64,000 nucleotides of DNA from the NCBI GenBank assembly GCA_028284195.1, contig JANQSE010000006.1, positions 496,001 to 560,000 on the forward strand. Direction: 5' to 3'. The translations under genes were made by a program, and so were the position numbers. Shown piece by piece: positions 1 through 8,555 of the stretch (positions within the stretch are counted from its first letter, which is position 1; every line of letters begins with the position of its first letter). The notes under the pieces are model-generated. The model saw nothing but the letters and a program-made list of their open reading frames with translations, searched no databases and was not told where the DNA came from. The stretch comes from Balneola sp. GTDB lineage: Bacteria > Bacteroidota > Rhodothermia > Balneolales > Balneolaceae.

Positions 1-235
1 CCATCCAAAATTCTGTTTCGTCTGCTTCTTCAATAACTATGCTTAATTTTGCTATAAATGCTGCTTTGCTTTGAGCTACACAAGCGGCTCTGTAATTTGC
101 AGCAACTGAAGTGGAACTGCGAATTAACTGCTCTTTTATATGATTTCCCAGATAATTTCTGGGAAGATTTACAGCTAACTTTATGCATCTATGAGCAAAA
201 TTTTTAGTTCGTATTTTTAATTCATCTTTGTTCAA
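1..235 (-). CDS. Four-helix-bundle (23S rRNA intervening-sequence-type) protein, 3' end outside window
   Basis: Partial gene entering from the left edge; about 78 residues are visible from a TTG start (MNKDELKIRTKNFAHR...). The text matches the four-helix-bundle/IVP family: a basic amphipathic first helix, the central 'RSSTSVAANYRAAC' segment and the following 'AKLSIVIEEADETEFW' helix are its signature. The family was first seen in insertions within 23S rRNA genes, but many members stand alone as here. Function is unknown. TTG is chosen because it aligns with the usual 'MNKEEL' beginning and no ATG is in frame before an upstream stop. It follows nuoF by 39 bp on the same strand and may be read through from the nuo operon. 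Confidence 0.85.
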   Translation of the reverse strand, partial: MNKDELKIRTKNFAHRCIKLAVNLPRNYLGNHIKEQLIRSSTSVAANYRAACVAQSKAAFIAKLSIVIEEADETEFWM

Positions 236-274
236 GTTAAAATCATCAATCCAAAATTATCCATCATCAATATA

Positions 275-1558
275 TTAAGCTAATGCATAAGTGCTTTGCT
301 TGCACCGGGCTTCAAATTCGTCTCTAAATCTGTCAATGGTGTATCGTACGGGCCATGCCGCTGCATCGGCAAGTGCACATATTGTACGACCTTCCATCTG
401 AGAACAAAGGTCAATCAAAAGATCTAAATCTCTGATTTCTCCATCTCCGTTTTTAATCTTGATTAAAATCTTCTCTAACCAACCAGTTCCTTCGCGACAT
501 GGAGTACACTGCCCGCATGACTCGTGATGATAGAAATGGGAAATTCTCCACAGCATTTCAACCATGTCGGTGTCTTCATCCATTACGATCATTCCGGCGG
601 TTCCCATCATAGAGCCTGCTTCCCGAAGTGAATCTGCATCCATATTTACGCCTTCCAAAGAATCTCCACGAAGAATTGGGGTAGAAGACCCACCGGGTAT
701 CAGTCCTTTAAGTTTCTTGTCATTTCTCATTCCGCCTGCAACTTCATTGATTAAAGTAAGAACGGGTATGCCTGTTGGTAATTCATAAACACCAGGTCGG
801 TTTACATGGCCGGAAATTCCATAAAGAACGGGCCCGGGATGTGCTTCAGCACCAATTCCGCTAAACCAATCAGCACCATTTTTAATCACCAAAGGCACGC
901 AGGCAAGTGTTTCAATATTGTTGATGGTGGTTGGCCGTCCCCAAAGTCCTTTTTGAGCAGGGAAGGGAGGTTTTACCCTTGGATATCCTCTTTTACCTTC
1001 CAAAGACTCAAGCATAGAAGTTTCTTCACCACAGATATAAGCGCCGGCTCCGCCAGTAACGTGAAATTCTATATCAAAACCTGATCCTAATACATTCTTA
1101 CCTATGAACCCTCTGTCGTAAGCATCTTTTAGTGCTTTTTCCATCATCAGGATCCAGGATCTGTATTCACCGCGAATGTAAACATAAATTGTTGTTACCT
1201 GCATTGCATAAGCTGCAATCAAAGCTCCTTCAATGAAAAGATGTGGATTGTACTCAAATATTTTCCGGTCTTTGAACGTGCCTGGTTCAGATTCATCTCC
1301 ATTACAGGCAAGGTATCGAGGGCCGCCATCCGGCTTAGGCATGAACGACCATTTTAGCCCGGCATTAAAACCAGCTCCGCCACGGCCCCGAATGTTGGCT
1401 GCTTTTACTTCGTTAACTACACTTTCGGGTGTCCAATCGTTAGATAAAACTTTTTTTAATGACTCATACCCTCCATTCTGAACATACACATCAATCTCAT
1501 GGAGATTCGGAATGTCTGGTATGATAACGGGGGTGTATGATTTCCAATCAAATGCCAT
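275..1558 (-). CDS. nuoF: NADH-quinone oxidoreductase subunit F (NADH-binding, FMN and 4Fe-4S)
   Basis: Peripheral-arm subunit of respiratory complex I that oxidises NADH with FMN and passes electrons to iron-sulfur centres. Visible motifs: the NADH-binding glycine-rich 'GRGGAGFNAGLKW' (about residue 57), the FMN-site 'CNGDESEPGTFKDR' (about 85), and the 4Fe-4S ligands 'ESCGQCTPC' (about 347) with the fourth Cys in 'RTICALAD' (about 393). The 427-residue length is normal. It is the last recognisable gene of the nuoABCDEF run; its start lies 2 bp after the nuoE stop. nuoG and the membrane subunits H-N are not in this window. Confidence 0.98.
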   Translation of the reverse strand: MAFDWKSYTPVIIPDIPNLHEIDVYVQNGGYESLKKVLSNDWTPESVVNEVKAANIRGRGGAGFNAGLKWSFMPKPDGGPRYLACNGDESEPGTFKDRKIFEYNPHLFIEGALIAAYAMQVTTIYVYIRGEYRSWILMMEKALKDAYDRGFIGKNVLGSGFDIEFHVTGGAGAYICGEETSMLESLEGKRGYPRVKPPFPAQKGLWGRPTTINNIETLACVPLVIKNGADWFSGIGAEAHPGPVLYGISGHVNRPGVYELPTGIPVLTLINEVAGGMRNDKKLKGLIPGGSSTPILRGDSLEGVNMDADSLREAGSMMGTAGMIVMDEDTDMVEMLWRISHFYHHESCGQCTPCREGTGWLEKILIKIKNGDGEIRDLDLLIDLCSQMEGRTICALADAAAWPVRYTIDRFRDEFEARCKQSTYALA

Positions 1559-1560
1559 AT

Positions 1561-2100
1561 TTAGCTTCTGTTTTCGTGTTGCGGCATTCCTACCGGTTCA
1601 AATTCAGGGATCTTTCCTTCTTTCAGGCTTTCAATTACGGCGTCCAGTTTTTCTTCGGTAAGATTATTCACATACACATCGTTGGTGATCTGCATCATTG
1701 GGGCATACCCACAGGCTCCCAAACACTCTACCGATTGTATGCTGAACATGCCGTCTTTTGTTGTTTCGCCTGCCTTAATCCCAAGCTTATTTTCGAGGTA
1801 ATGAAGCATATCGTACCCGCCACAAAGCTGACAGCTGGTTGTTGTGCAAATATCCAGCACATACTTCCCCATTTTCTCTTTGTAATACTGAGTATAGAAT
1901 GTTGCCACCCCATGAACATGAGAAACCGGAAGCCCTAAGGTTTCTGCTACCAGATGTTGAACTTCAGGTTCAACATGGCCAAATCTGCGTTGAGCGACCC
2001 AAAGAGTAGGGAGTGTTGCCGGCATTACTTCCGGAAACTTTGCTTTTATAATCTCGATCTCTTGTAGATCTTCAGGAGTAAATTCGTAGTTCTTCGCCAT
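1561..2100 (-). CDS. nuoE: NADH-quinone oxidoreductase subunit E (2Fe-2S)
   Basis: 24-kDa-type thioredoxin-fold subunit of complex I carrying the 2Fe-2S centre N1a. The four ligands are visible as a CX4C pair (CTTTSC, about residue 86) and a CX3C pair (CLGAC, about 127), spaced as in the family. The N-terminal half is helical with the usual 'HVHGVATFYTQY' segment near residue 62. The length of 179 residues is slightly above the usual 155-170 because of a C-terminal extension. The start ATG shares one base with the nuoD stop, so the two are translationally coupled. Confidence 0.97.
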   Translation of the reverse strand: MAKNYEFTPEDLQEIEIIKAKFPEVMPATLPTLWVAQRRFGHVEPEVQHLVAETLGLPVSHVHGVATFYTQYYKEKMGKYVLDICTTTSCQLCGGYDMLHYLENKLGIKAGETTKDGMFSIQSVECLGACGYAPMMQITNDVYVNNLTEEKLDAVIESLKEGKIPEFEPVGMPQHENRS

Positions 2101-3392
2101 TATTTATCTGCTTCTCCCATTACTGGGTCAACCCCGCCAATTACCACTACGGTATCTGCTACCATTTCGCCGTCAAGTATGTTTTCCAGTACCTGAAGGT
2201 TTCGGAAAGATGGGGTGTTAATCTTAATTCTCCAGGGATGGCCGGTTCCGTCACTTTGTATGTAGTACCCAAGCTCGCCTTTTGGTGATTCTACTGCATG
2301 GTAACATTCTGCACCTTCTGGTGGACAGATTCCGGTATCAGTCATCATAAAATCATGGATCATGCCTTCCATCGAGTAATACACTTCGTCTTTTGAAGGG
2401 TAAGCATGCTTTGCATTGTTAGATCGAATGGAGCCTGTAGGTATTTTATCTAAGCATTGTTTGATGATCCGAATGCTTTCATGGAGTTCTTCCATTCGCA
2501 CAAAGTAACGCGCAAGGTTATCGCCTTCCATTCGTGTTGGTATTTCAAAATCAACTTCACTGTACTTCAGGTAAGGAGCGATGATTCTTTGATCCACTGC
2601 ATACCCTGAAGCTCTAAGCACAGGGCCGGTTGCTCCAAGGTCCAGCGCATCTTTGGTTTCAAGTACGCCCACATTTTCGTTTCGGTCTATAAAAATCCTG
2701 TTCCTGTCTAAAAGGCCATGCCAGTCTTTTAATTCTTTTGGAAAGCTGTTTACAAATTCTTTGATAATGGCCGTGGCATCTTCGGTGAGGTCGTTAGCAA
2801 CTCCACCGATTCTGGAGTGGGATACCGTAAAACGATGCCCCGCTATCTGATCCATAATGTCGTAGATCTTTTCACGCTCACGGAACGTCCAGATAAAGAA
2901 GGAAATAGCTCCGGCATCCATTACCATCGTGCCCAGCCAAAGTAGGTGAGAGGAAATACGAGCTAATTCACACCCGATCATACGGATGTACTGAGCACGG
3001 TCTGGCACTTCTACGTTTGCGATCTTTTCCACAGCCATGCATAAAGCCACGTTATTGCTGTAAGGGGAGAGGTAATCCATACGATCGGTGTATGGCATAA
3101 ACTCCTGGTAGGTTTTGTTTTCGGCAATCTTTTCAACCCCGCGATGGAGGTAACCAATATCCAGTTTGGTTTTTTCAATGGTTTCGCCTCTAAGTTGCAG
3201 TACCAAACGCAGTACGCCGTGAGTGGCAGGGTGCTGCGGTCCCATATTCAGGATCATTTTTGCATTTAGCGGATCATCAATATCAACATCCTCAATGGTG
3301 GTGTGCTTATCCTCAAGGCTTTTATAAATGCTTCGCTGATGGAGTTCCTGAAACTGTGGATCTACTTTATCATTAATGTTTTGCAATTTCAT
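2100..3392 (-). CDS. nuoD: NADH-quinone oxidoreductase subunit D (quinone-site, 49-kDa type)
   Basis: Complex I subunit related to the large subunit of NiFe hydrogenases; with NuoB it forms the quinone-binding cavity. The loop 'MGPQHPATHGVLRLVLQL' (about residue 50) contains the conserved His that contacts the quinone head group, and 'IGYLHRGVEKIAENKTY' (about 79) is the second family hallmark. At 430 residues it is full length. The N-terminus carries about 45 residues before the conserved core. It begins 6 bp after the nuoC stop and overlaps nuoE by one base; nuoC and nuoD are separate genes here, not the nuoCD fusion of enterobacteria. Confidence 0.98.
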   Translation of the reverse strand: MKLQNINDKVDPQFQELHQRSIYKSLEDKHTTIEDVDIDDPLNAKMILNMGPQHPATHGVLRLVLQLRGETIEKTKLDIGYLHRGVEKIAENKTYQEFMPYTDRMDYLSPYSNNVALCMAVEKIANVEVPDRAQYIRMIGCELARISSHLLWLGTMVMDAGAISFFIWTFREREKIYDIMDQIAGHRFTVSHSRIGGVANDLTEDATAIIKEFVNSFPKELKDWHGLLDRNRIFIDRNENVGVLETKDALDLGATGPVLRASGYAVDQRIIAPYLKYSEVDFEIPTRMEGDNLARYFVRMEELHESIRIIKQCLDKIPTGSIRSNNAKHAYPSKDEVYYSMEGMIHDFMMTDTGICPPEGAECYHAVESPKGELGYYIQSDGTGHPWRIKINTPSFRNLQVLENILDGEMVADTVVVIGGVDPVMGEADK

Positions 3393-3398
3393 AATGCC

Positions 3399-3911
3399 TT
3401 ACTCCGTATCTGGGGTTGTGTTAGGCAGTTCTATAGAGCCGGGAATTCCCAAAAGTGGAAATTCTTTTCTCATGGGGAAGTACTCAAAATCTTCCGGCAT
3501 AAAAATTCTTCGCAAATCAGGGTGACCTTCGAATCGGATACCGAACATATCATATACTTCACGCTCGTTCCAGCCGGCAGCTTTCCAGATTGAGGTAACA
3601 GAATCAATTACAGGGTTTTCTTCTTCCACACGGGCTTTTAAAAACAGGCGGGTTTGCGTGCGAAGATTCATCAGGTTATAAACTACTTCAAAGCGTTCAT
3701 CAGAAGTATAACGGTCGTTCCCAAAAACATCGCAAAGAAAAACGAAATGTTGTTTTTCTTTCAGGTATGTGCAGATCTCAACAATAGAATCTGTTTCAAC
3801 CCGAACGAAAGTATCATCGCTTGATTGATATACTTCTATCAGTTTATCAGAATATTCGCTTGATAACCCATCAACAACCGCTTGTAAAGTATCATTTAAT
3901 TCTAGGCTCAT
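3399..3911 (-). CDS. nuoC: NADH-quinone oxidoreductase subunit C (30-kDa type)
   Basis: Small structural subunit of the hydrophilic arm of complex I. The family signature in the C-terminal half is clear: 'AGWNEREVYDMFGIRFEGH' (about residue 112), then 'DLRRIFMPEDFE' and 'FPMRKEFPL'. The length of 170 residues is typical of a stand-alone NuoC. It contains no cofactor. It starts 3 bp after nuoB and ends 6 bp before nuoD, in the standard A-B-C-D-E-F order, which supports one polycistronic message from the promoter proposed upstream of nuoA. Confidence 0.97.
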   Translation of the reverse strand: MSLELNDTLQAVVDGLSSEYSDKLIEVYQSSDDTFVRVETDSIVEICTYLKEKQHFVFLCDVFGNDRYTSDERFEVVYNLMNLRTQTRLFLKARVEEENPVIDSVTSIWKAAGWNEREVYDMFGIRFEGHPDLRRIFMPEDFEYFPMRKEFPLLGIPGSIELPNTTPDTE

Positions 3912-3914
3912 GAA

Positions 3915-4397
3915 TTAGGTATCTAAAAGAACGGAATGTTCTGTTTTAATTTTATCCTGGATTTTCATTAAAGCATGGATTACTGCATCGGGCCGCGGAG
4001 GGCATCCTGAAACGTAAGCATCAACCGGTAAGAAATTGTCTACCCCTTGCACTACACCATAGCAGCGATGCATACCTCCGGTTGAAGCACATGCGCCCAT
4101 AGCTATACACCATTTTGGATCCGGCATTTGATCCCAAATCCTTCGGATGGCATGAGACATTTTATAGGTAGTCCATCCCGCAACAATCATTACATCGCTT
4201 TGACGTGGAGAAAATCGGAATACTTCAGAACCAAATCTGGATACGTCATATTTAGGCCCGGCAAATGCCATCATTTCGATGGCGCAACAGGCAAGCCCCA
4301 TAGGCATAGGCCAGGCTGCGTTTGCGCGTCCCCAGTTTATCAATTTATCTAAACGAGTAGTTAGATAACCTTCGCCAAGTGCTGATTCAATTCCCAT
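3915..4397 (-). CDS. nuoB: NADH-quinone oxidoreductase subunit B (4Fe-4S centre N2)
   Basis: PSST-type complex I subunit holding the terminal 4Fe-4S cluster N2, which reduces quinone. The tandem-cysteine motif '[10 protein letters not shown]' (about residue 35) and the downstream cysteines in 'GACASTGG' and 'SGCPPRPDA' supply the four ligands expected. The length is 160 residues. '[12 protein letters not shown]' near residue 126 is the classic end of the conserved core. The start is 8 bp after nuoA; downstream, nuoC begins after 3 bp. Confidence 0.98.
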   Translation of the reverse strand: MGIESALGEGYLTTRLDKLINWGRANAAWPMPMGLACCAIEMMAFAGPKYDVSRFGSEVFRFSPRQSDVMIVAGWTTYKMSHAIRRIWDQMPDPKWCIAMGACASTGGMHRCYGVVQGVDNFLPVDAYVSGCPPRPDAVIHALMKIQDKIKTEHSVLLDT

Positions 4398-4405
4398 CAG
4401 TAAAA

Positions 4406-4780
4406 CTAAATTTTATTTGTTTTAAGATCCCAATCCAGAGTTCCTTTTTTCAAAGTATAGAGCAACCCTATTAGTAGTATGGTGATAAATACCATCATAG
4501 CGATGAACGTTCCCAAGCCCAAATCTAAATAGCGAACTGCCCATGGGTAGATAAAAACTACCTCCAAATCGAATACGATGAATTCCATGGCTACCAGGTA
4601 AAAGCTTATGGAGTATCGCTCACGGGCTTCCCCAACCGGATCCATTCCACTTTCATACGGATTTAATTTGTGCTTATTAGGACGAAAAGGACCAAGTATT
4701 CTCGATAATGTCATTAATAAAAGTGCGAGAACAATCGCAATACCTGTAAGAATGAGAATAGGGAAATAGCTGTCGAGCAT
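4406..4780 (-). CDS. nuoA: NADH-quinone oxidoreductase subunit A (membrane)
   Basis: Small hydrophobic subunit at the junction of the membrane and peripheral arms of complex I. Three transmembrane segments are visible at about residues 5-27, 63-82 and 89-110. The conserved loop '[18 protein letters not shown]' and the acidic membrane helix '[16 protein letters not shown]' identify the family. The length of 124 residues is typical. It is the first gene of the minus-strand nuo operon; a candidate promoter lies 28-59 bp upstream, in a 217-bp intergenic region shared with the divergent DUF151 gene. Confidence 0.97.
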   Translation of the reverse strand: MLDSYFPILILTGIAIVLALLLMTLSRILGPFRPNKHKLNPYESGMDPVGEARERYSISFYLVAMEFIVFDLEVVFIYPWAVRYLDLGLGTFIAMMVFITILLIGLLYTLKKGTLDWDLKTNKI

Positions 4781-4807
4781 ATACTTTTCAGATCACAATT
4801 TAAGTGC

Positions 4808-4839
4808 CAAAAGTTAGGTTCAATGTTTGGCAATGTCAA
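4808..4839 (-). promoter_or_regulatory. Candidate promoter of the nuo operon (TTG-N20-TAACTTTTG)
   Basis: Read on the minus strand, TTGACATTG is followed, 20 bases after its TTG, by TAACTTTTG. This resembles the Bacteroidota-type -33/-7 promoter (TTTG or TTG, then TAnnTTTG) with the same 20-base spacing as the better match at 20061. It would place a transcription start about 20 bases before the nuoA ATG. Prediction by eye only. Confidence 0.45.
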
Positions 4840-4997
4840 TAAAATCGGGCGTGAATATAGGCTTTAATTTACTTTAAATAAGAATGAATTTTAATTCAGA
4901 ATAATTCTATTTAAAAGTGCATGAAAGGCGGCCGATTTGGTTTACGCCTTGCTTAAAAAAGTGTACATTTCTGCTCATTCCAAAAGAAAGGATTCGT

Positions 4998-5579
4998 TTG
5001 AGAAAAGTAAAGATGGAAATTTTAGGATTATCAACCAGCCCCAGCAGTGGAGGGGCGTACGCGTTGATTCTTTCCGAAATAAAGGGCAATCGCAGGCTTC
5101 CAATAATAATAGGCTCTTTTGAAGCACAGGCAATAGCGTTGGAGTTGGAAAACATTAAACCACCCCGCCCAATGACCCATGACCTTCTTAAGAATATGAT
5201 CCTGGGTTTGAATGCAGAGTTGAAGTACGTATTTGTAAACGAACTTTCGGAATCTACCTTTTATGCACAGATCGTGCTCGAACATGAAGGACAGGCTATC
5301 CAGCTGGATGCCCGCCCCAGCGATGCAATAGCACTGGCAGTACGTTTTGGGTGCGATATATTTGTTTGTGATGAAGTGCTTTTGGATGCCGGGATTACTA
5401 CCGAACCAGAAGCTGAAACTTTGGAAGAAGCTTTGAACGCAGACATAGAAGAACCCGCACAAAAAGAACTATCTAAACTTGAACAATTAAATGAACAGTT
5501 AAAACAAGCCATAGAAAATGAAGACTATGAAAAGGCAGCAAAAATCAGAGATTCAATTCAAAAATTACAGGCCAATTAG
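4998..5579 (+). CDS. DUF151 bifunctional-nuclease-family protein with C-terminal UVR domain
   Basis: The DUF151 domain spans about residues 4-130 ('LPIIIGSFEAQAIALELE', 'LDARPSDAIALAVRF') and is followed by an acidic linker and a UvrB/UvrC-type UVR helix pair at about 158-192 ('LNEQLKQAIENEDYEKAAKIRD'). DUF151 proteins are often called bifunctional nucleases after a plant homologue; the bacterial role is not established. The start is judged to be TTG at 4998 (MRKVKMEILG), which has an AAAGGA Shine-Dalgarno-like sequence 5 bp upstream; an ATG five codons on is the alternative, and the open frame further upstream is unlike the family. The stop overlaps the start of bshC, so the two are coupled. 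Confidence 0.85.
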   Translation: MRKVKMEILGLSTSPSSGGAYALILSEIKGNRRLPIIIGSFEAQAIALELENIKPPRPMTHDLLKNMILGLNAELKYVFVNELSESTFYAQIVLEHEGQAIQLDARPSDAIALAVRFGCDIFVCDEVLLDAGITTEPEAETLEEALNADIEEPAQKELSKLEQLNEQLKQAIENEDYEKAAKIRDSIQKLQAN

Positions 5580-7186
5580 TGATTAAGGAAACCTACTCCT
5601 TTAACGAGCTGCCATTTTCAAAACTATTTAAAACGTACGTTTCTGATTACACCGCATTGAGTGAGTATTATAACGGAAGCCCTTTTTCAGAAAGTGCTGT
5701 TAAAGAACGGGTAACAGGCCTTCAAAAAAAACAAAGCCATTCAGATTTTATTCCTGCACTCCGGCAGTTTCATGAGTTGTTAGATATTTCACAGCCCGAA
5801 CAAATTGAGAAGTTATCAAAAAATGACTCGCTTGCCATTGTAACCGGCCAGCAGTTGGGAGTTTTTGGCGGCCCTTTGTTTACTATTTACAAAACCATTA
5901 CTGCATTATTACTAGCAAAAGAATGGGAACAAAAGCTTTCCAGACCCGTGGTTCCAGTGTTCTGGTTAGCGGATGAAGATCACGATTTTGATGAGATTGC
6001 CTGGTTTGGAATTCCTGGTAATGAGAACTTTATAAAACTTGAGTATGATGGAGAACCGGGTAATAAGCTGGTTTCTGATGTAAAGATTACTTCTGGCATT
6101 GATGTTTTAAAAAGAACGATAAAAGAACAAATGTTCGATACCGATTTTTCTGATGAGTTATGGAGCATGTTTGATTGTTTTTATTCTGAAGGATCTGATT
6201 TTCGAAAAGCCTTTGCCCAAATGATGGATCAGTTATTTGGTAAACATGGCCTTTTAATTGCAGGGAGCAATTTTAGGTCGATTAAAGAAGTAGTAGCCAA
6301 TACCTTTGCTAATTCTATTTCAAATGCTGATGAAATAACCTCTGCTTTGGAAAAGCAATCTGCAAAGATTGAAAAGAATTTTCACCGTCAGGTTATTTTG
6401 GGCGATACCAACCTTTTTTATATCGATGATGAAGCAGGGCGTTTAAAAATTGAATCTTCTGAAAATGGATGGGGTGCAGGGAGTTTTTCATGGAACAAAT
6501 CTGATCTGCTTAAAGAAATCGAGTCCAGTCCCCATAAATTTTCTCCTAACGTTTTTTTACGGCCTGTTATTCAGGATCAATTGTTGCCAACGTTAGGATA
6601 TGTAGCCGGCCCTGGTGAAATTGCGTACTATGCCCAAATGAAAGAACTATATCCTTTATTTGATTTGCAAATGCCCATTATATTTCCCCGGTTTAGTGCT
6701 ACACTTATAGAATCAGGTATAGATCGGATCTTTGATAAAATCCCATTCAAGTTTCATAGATATGGAGAGCGTATCGAGGATTTAGAATCAGAATATGTTA
6801 AGCATTCAGAATCTACTGATGTGGAAGTATTGTTTGGAAGATGGAAAAATGGGATCAGCAAAATCTCTGAGGAGCCTTCCAAAACTATTTCAGAAATAGA
6901 TGGCTCGCTAGAAGGAATGGTTGGGAAAACTGTTACCGGATTTGGAACAGAATTAGACAAACTTAAAGGCAGAGTTTACCGATCAATAAAACAGCAGGAG
7001 CAGACACAATTACAACGAATTCGAAAAATTAAAGCTCAATTGTATCCTGATAATGGACTGCAAGAGCGTATGGCTTCATTTATGTATTTCATGAATAAGT
7101 ATGGAACAGGTTTTTGGGATGAATTAATTGTTGAGCTCGAAAAAGAGCCACTCGCGTTGAATACACATCATATCATCAAGCTTTAA
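5579..7186 (+). CDS. bshC: Bacillithiol biosynthesis cysteine-adding enzyme BshC
   Basis: Putative ligase adding cysteine to glucosaminyl-malate in bacillithiol synthesis. Family blocks are present in order: 'AIVTGQQLGVFGGPLFTIYK' (about residue 85), 'PVFWLADEDHDFDEI' (about 125), 'RPVIQDQLLPTLGYVAGPGE' (about 325), and a C-terminal coiled coil followed by 'GLQERMASFMYFMNKYG'. The length of 535 residues matches the family. The GTG start shares a base with the stop of the previous gene (TAGTG), and the stop overlaps the following ATG (TAATG). BshA and BshB are not in this window, so pathway completeness cannot be judged here. Confidence 0.95.
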   Translation: MIKETYSFNELPFSKLFKTYVSDYTALSEYYNGSPFSESAVKERVTGLQKKQSHSDFIPALRQFHELLDISQPEQIEKLSKNDSLAIVTGQQLGVFGGPLFTIYKTITALLLAKEWEQKLSRPVVPVFWLADEDHDFDEIAWFGIPGNENFIKLEYDGEPGNKLVSDVKITSGIDVLKRTIKEQMFDTDFSDELWSMFDCFYSEGSDFRKAFAQMMDQLFGKHGLLIAGSNFRSIKEVVANTFANSISNADEITSALEKQSAKIEKNFHRQVILGDTNLFYIDDEAGRLKIESSENGWGAGSFSWNKSDLLKEIESSPHKFSPNVFLRPVIQDQLLPTLGYVAGPGEIAYYAQMKELYPLFDLQMPIIFPRFSATLIESGIDRIFDKIPFKFHRYGERIEDLESEYVKHSESTDVEVLFGRWKNGISKISEEPSKTISEIDGSLEGMVGKTVTGFGTELDKLKGRVYRSIKQQEQTQLQRIRKIKAQLYPDNGLQERMASFMYFMNKYGTGFWDELIVELEKEPLALNTHHIIKL

Positions 7187-7776
7187 TGTCTGTTGTTCAA
7201 GAGAAATCAGAGCTCCGCAAACAGCTTTTTGAAAAAAGGAAGTTAATTTTGAAAAGAGAATGGGAGCTTCGATCAAAACTGGTGATTGATAAACTCAAAG
7301 CGACTGATGAGTTTAAGAAATGCGAGAGCGTCCATTGCTTTGTATCAATGAATAAACGAAAAGAGGTAAATACTCATGATTTTATCAAAGAGCTGCTTTC
7401 TTCAAACAAAAAACTAACGATACCTGCAACCGATTTTGAATCGGGAGAACTTCTTCACTCAAAACTGAATTCATTCGATGATTTACAGGAAAATAAATGG
7501 GGTGTGCTCGAACCTGTAAATGTAATTGAGGTTGAGTTAGGTTTTGATCTGATTTTGATCCCTTTACTTGCTGCTGACAGATCATATAACCGGCTGGGAT
7601 ATGGCAAAGGATTCTATGACCGGTTTCTGAAAAACTCAGATGCTATAAAAATAGGTTTACTATTTGATGAGTTTATATTAAACAAAATACCAGTTGAAGA
7701 CTTTGACCAGAAGCTGGATATTTTAATTACCGATAAATCTGTATATCGGCGTAACAATGAGTGGTTGAGCTCGTAG
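7186..7776 (+). CDS. 5-formyltetrahydrofolate cyclo-ligase
   Basis: Converts 5-formyl-THF to 5,10-methenyl-THF with ATP, returning a storage folate to the one-carbon pool. The diagnostic C-terminal block 'LIPLLAADRSYNRLGYGKGFYDRF' (about residues 124-147, here split by the catalytic loop) contains the conserved R-x-G-x-G-x-G-x-Y-D pattern. The N-terminus begins with the usual basic helix 'KSELRKQLFEKRK'. The length of 196 residues is typical. It is coupled to bshC by a TAATG overlap. No 6S RNA was recognised nearby, although the gene is adjacent to ssrS in proteobacteria. Confidence 0.93.
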   Translation: MSVVQEKSELRKQLFEKRKLILKREWELRSKLVIDKLKATDEFKKCESVHCFVSMNKRKEVNTHDFIKELLSSNKKLTIPATDFESGELLHSKLNSFDDLQENKWGVLEPVNVIEVELGFDLILIPLLAADRSYNRLGYGKGFYDRFLKNSDAIKIGLLFDEFILNKIPVEDFDQKLDILITDKSVYRRNNEWLSS

Positions 7777-7795
7777 TGGTTGCGAGGAGAAAATT

Positions 7796-8518
7796 ATGGC
7801 ACAACAAACACAACAAAAAACCGGATCTAAAACCGGGTCAGCATCTTTAGAATTTGAAGAGTTTGAACTCCAATCTACCATGCAGGAGTTCCTTAAAGAA
7901 GAACCAAAAGAAGAAGGTAAAGGGGTCTGGAATTTCTCCACATTTGCAGGGTTAGGAATGCTCTTTATTGCAATGACTTTTATGCTTCAGTTAATAGGTT
8001 TTCCAATGGGTTCCGGCCTGGCATCCTTCGCGCAAGATGCGATCACAGCGTTACCAATTATTGGAGGGATCTTAGTTACCCTTGTAGGGTTTGGTTTTTT
8101 AGTTGGTGACAGAAGAAGAGAAAAGAAAGCCGGGCGAAGAGAAAGGAGAAAAAACTCCAGAAGAAACCGAAAAAAGAATATCTATGCTGATGATATACAT
8201 GGAACCGAAGAGTTTACCGGCACTTTAAATAACGACCTGGATTCTCCTGGTAGCAGATCGTCAACTTCGTCTAATTACAGTTACGACAATTTTGGATACC
8301 GGCATGCCAAACGCTTAATGAAATCAAGAACGAATAAAAAGATTGCAGGTGTTTGTGGTGGCCTGGCTAAGTATTTTGGTTTAAGTTCCACAGTTGTGCG
8401 CTTCATTTTTGCTGCTGTATTTATTATGGGGTGGGGAACCAGCTTGCTTATTTATATAGGCCTGGCTTTAGCAATGCCAAAAGAGCCCATCGAGTTAATG
8501 GATGATTTTGATTTTTGA
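7796..8518 (+). CDS. PspC-domain membrane protein
   Basis: Unusual N-terminal arrangement: a Gln/Glu-rich cytoplasmic segment (1-42), two hydrophobic segments at about 49-70 and 80-104, then a very basic Arg/Lys stretch (about 105-135) and a Ser/Asn linker. The C-terminal 60 residues are a PspC domain ('NKKIAGVCGGLAKYFGLSST', then a membrane segment with 'GWGTSLLIYIGLALAMP'). PspC proteins sense or counter envelope stress; in this group they occur without the rest of the Psp system, so the role is inferred. A GAGGAG Shine-Dalgarno sequence lies 8 bp before the ATG. Confidence 0.85.
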   Translation: MAQQTQQKTGSKTGSASLEFEEFELQSTMQEFLKEEPKEEGKGVWNFSTFAGLGMLFIAMTFMLQLIGFPMGSGLASFAQDAITALPIIGGILVTLVGFGFLVGDRRREKKAGRRERRKNSRRNRKKNIYADDIHGTEEFTGTLNNDLDSPGSRSSTSSNYSYDNFGYRHAKRLMKSRTNKKIAGVCGGLAKYFGLSSTVVRFIFAAVFIMGWGTSLLIYIGLALAMPKEPIELMDDFDF

Positions 8519-8555
8519 TTGAATTCCTGTGCACATTTCTTCTTAGATTCTCTCT

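Noticed and set aside
5031-5512. Minus-strand open frames of 143 and 83 codons opposite the DUF151 gene
   Set aside because: Cys/Phe-rich shadow translations with no recognisable domain; the plus-strand gene is clear.
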